Positions 6,029-6,360 of a DNA stretch of 6,360 nucleotides are shown one piece after another; positions within the stretch are counted from its first letter, which is position 1, and each line of letters starts with the position of its first letter. The translations under genes were made by a program, and so were the position numbers. The notes below the pieces were generated by a model. It had not been told where the DNA came from. It saw only the letters and a list, made by a program, of their open reading frames with translations, and did not search any database. Origin of the DNA: Ruminococcus sp. UBA4275 (GTDB lineage Bacteria > Bacillota > Clostridia > Oscillospirales > Ruminococcaceae). The stretch covers positions 1 to 6,360 of the forward strand of contig DGVV01000112.1 in NCBI GenBank assembly GCA_002395085.1. The letters are read 5' to 3'.

Positions 6029-6037
6029 TTCAATGCT

Positions 6038-6066
6038 ATTCTACGGCTTTTCGTGAGGTTTGTCAA
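6038..6066 (-). promoter_or_regulatory. Near-consensus sigma-A promoter of the zinc operon
   Basis: On the minus strand TTGACA (6061-6066) is followed, after exactly 17 bp, by TAGAAT (6038-6043). Transcription should start near 6031, next to the operator. A promoter this strong needs a repressor to be silent, which agrees with the Fur-family box directly downstream. Confidence 0.85.
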
Positions 6067-6292
6067 TATGATTGCATAATCTTCGGCATTTTGCCTGACT
6101 TTCTGCGGCTGCCGGTTTGAATTTTGGCGGTTACGGTCATGCGCAGGCTGTGATGCATTTTTTGTAATTCACAGAACGCTGCGGCTGCCGGAAAAAGTAT
6201 CGCGCCTGTAACCCGAAAAGATCCTTGCAGACGGTCTAACAAATGCAAACACCTTTTTGTTACAGAAACCGCCCCAAAAAGTTATTAACCCC
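6067..6292. other. Intergenic region upstream of the operon promoter, no gene seen
   Basis: No convincing gene or RNA is visible on either strand. A TTG-initiated minus-strand reading frame (6063-6248) has no good ribosome site and no family-like features. The only notable structure is a perfect 13-bp direct repeat, CTGCGGCTGCCGG, at 6103-6115 and 6179-6191. The right end (about 6234-6292) is AT-richer. Confidence 0.5.
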
Positions 6293-6328
6293 AAAAACAA
6301 AGGGGACGCCCTGCGGGAGGGCGTCCCC
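6293..6328 (-). terminator. Intrinsic terminator for a minus-strand gene beyond the right edge
   Basis: A perfect 10-bp stem GGGGACGCCC/GGGCGTCCCC (6302-6311 and 6319-6328) encloses a 7-nt loop. On the minus strand it is followed by TTTGTTTTT. There is no T-tract on the plus-strand side. It would insulate the zinc operon from upstream transcription. Confidence 0.85.
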
Positions 6329-6344
6329 TCAGTCTGTAGATAAA

Positions 6345-6360
6345 GTGTCTCCGACGGATT
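6345..6360 (+). repeat. Start of a further hairpin-repeat copy, cut by the right window edge
   Basis: GTGTCTCCGACGGATT is identical to 2621-2636, the start of copy 1, in the same orientation. Only 16 bases are visible, so the rest of the copy is assumed. Confidence 0.65.

Noticed and set aside
6063..6248. Possible 61-residue minus-strand gene upstream of the operon
   Set aside because: TTG start without a good ribosome site, overlaps the promoter -35 box at its end, and shows no family-like features.

Overview
This window holds one zinc-acquisition locus, read entirely on the minus strand (right to left). It probably comes from a gut-type Firmicute near Ruminococcus/Oscillospiraceae. The evidence for that is the Gram-positive lipoprotein signals, strong AGGAGG-type ribosome sites, the protein style, and intergenic hairpin repeats of a kind I associate with such genomes. 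The taxonomy is inference, not something read directly from the sequence.

Layout in transcription order: (1) A near-consensus promoter (6038-6066) carries a 21-bp double Fur-family operator (6008-6028) just downstream of the expected start of transcription. (2) A 98-residue membrane protein with a His/Cys-rich loop (5691-5987) ends at an intrinsic terminator (5629-5669). (3) An AdcA/ZnuA-type zinc-binding lipoprotein (3937-5556) follows. A complete ZinT domain sits inside its His-rich loop rather than at the C-terminus. (4) A COG0523 (CobW-like) GTPase, a probable zinc metallochaperone (2822-3940), overlaps adcA by 4 nt. (5) A 195-bp inverted-repeat element (2620-2814) lies inside the operon. 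(6) The ABC ATPase AdcC/ZnuC (1892-2605), the permease AdcB/ZnuB (1045-1899) and two paralogous small lipoproteins (641-1048 and 109-636) follow, tightly packed with overlaps of 8 and 4 nt and then a 4-nt gap. Copies of the same repeat family are cut by both window edges (about 1-33 and 6345-6360). A second terminator (6293-6328) ends transcription coming from a minus-strand gene to the right.

How the parts should work together: under zinc limitation a Fur-family repressor (Zur from context) would release the promoter. The AdcA-ZinT lipoprotein captures zinc outside the membrane and AdcB/AdcC import it. The GTPase would then deliver zinc to client proteins. The small membrane protein and the two Cys-Cys lipoproteins have no assigned function. 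Their position and metal-ligand-rich sequences suggest accessory roles in zinc capture, handover or sensing.

The points most worth a second look are the nested ZinT domain, the missing canonical third histidine in AdcA, the paralogous CC lipoproteins, the terminator inside the operon, and the repeat whose hairpins vary in a compensatory way.
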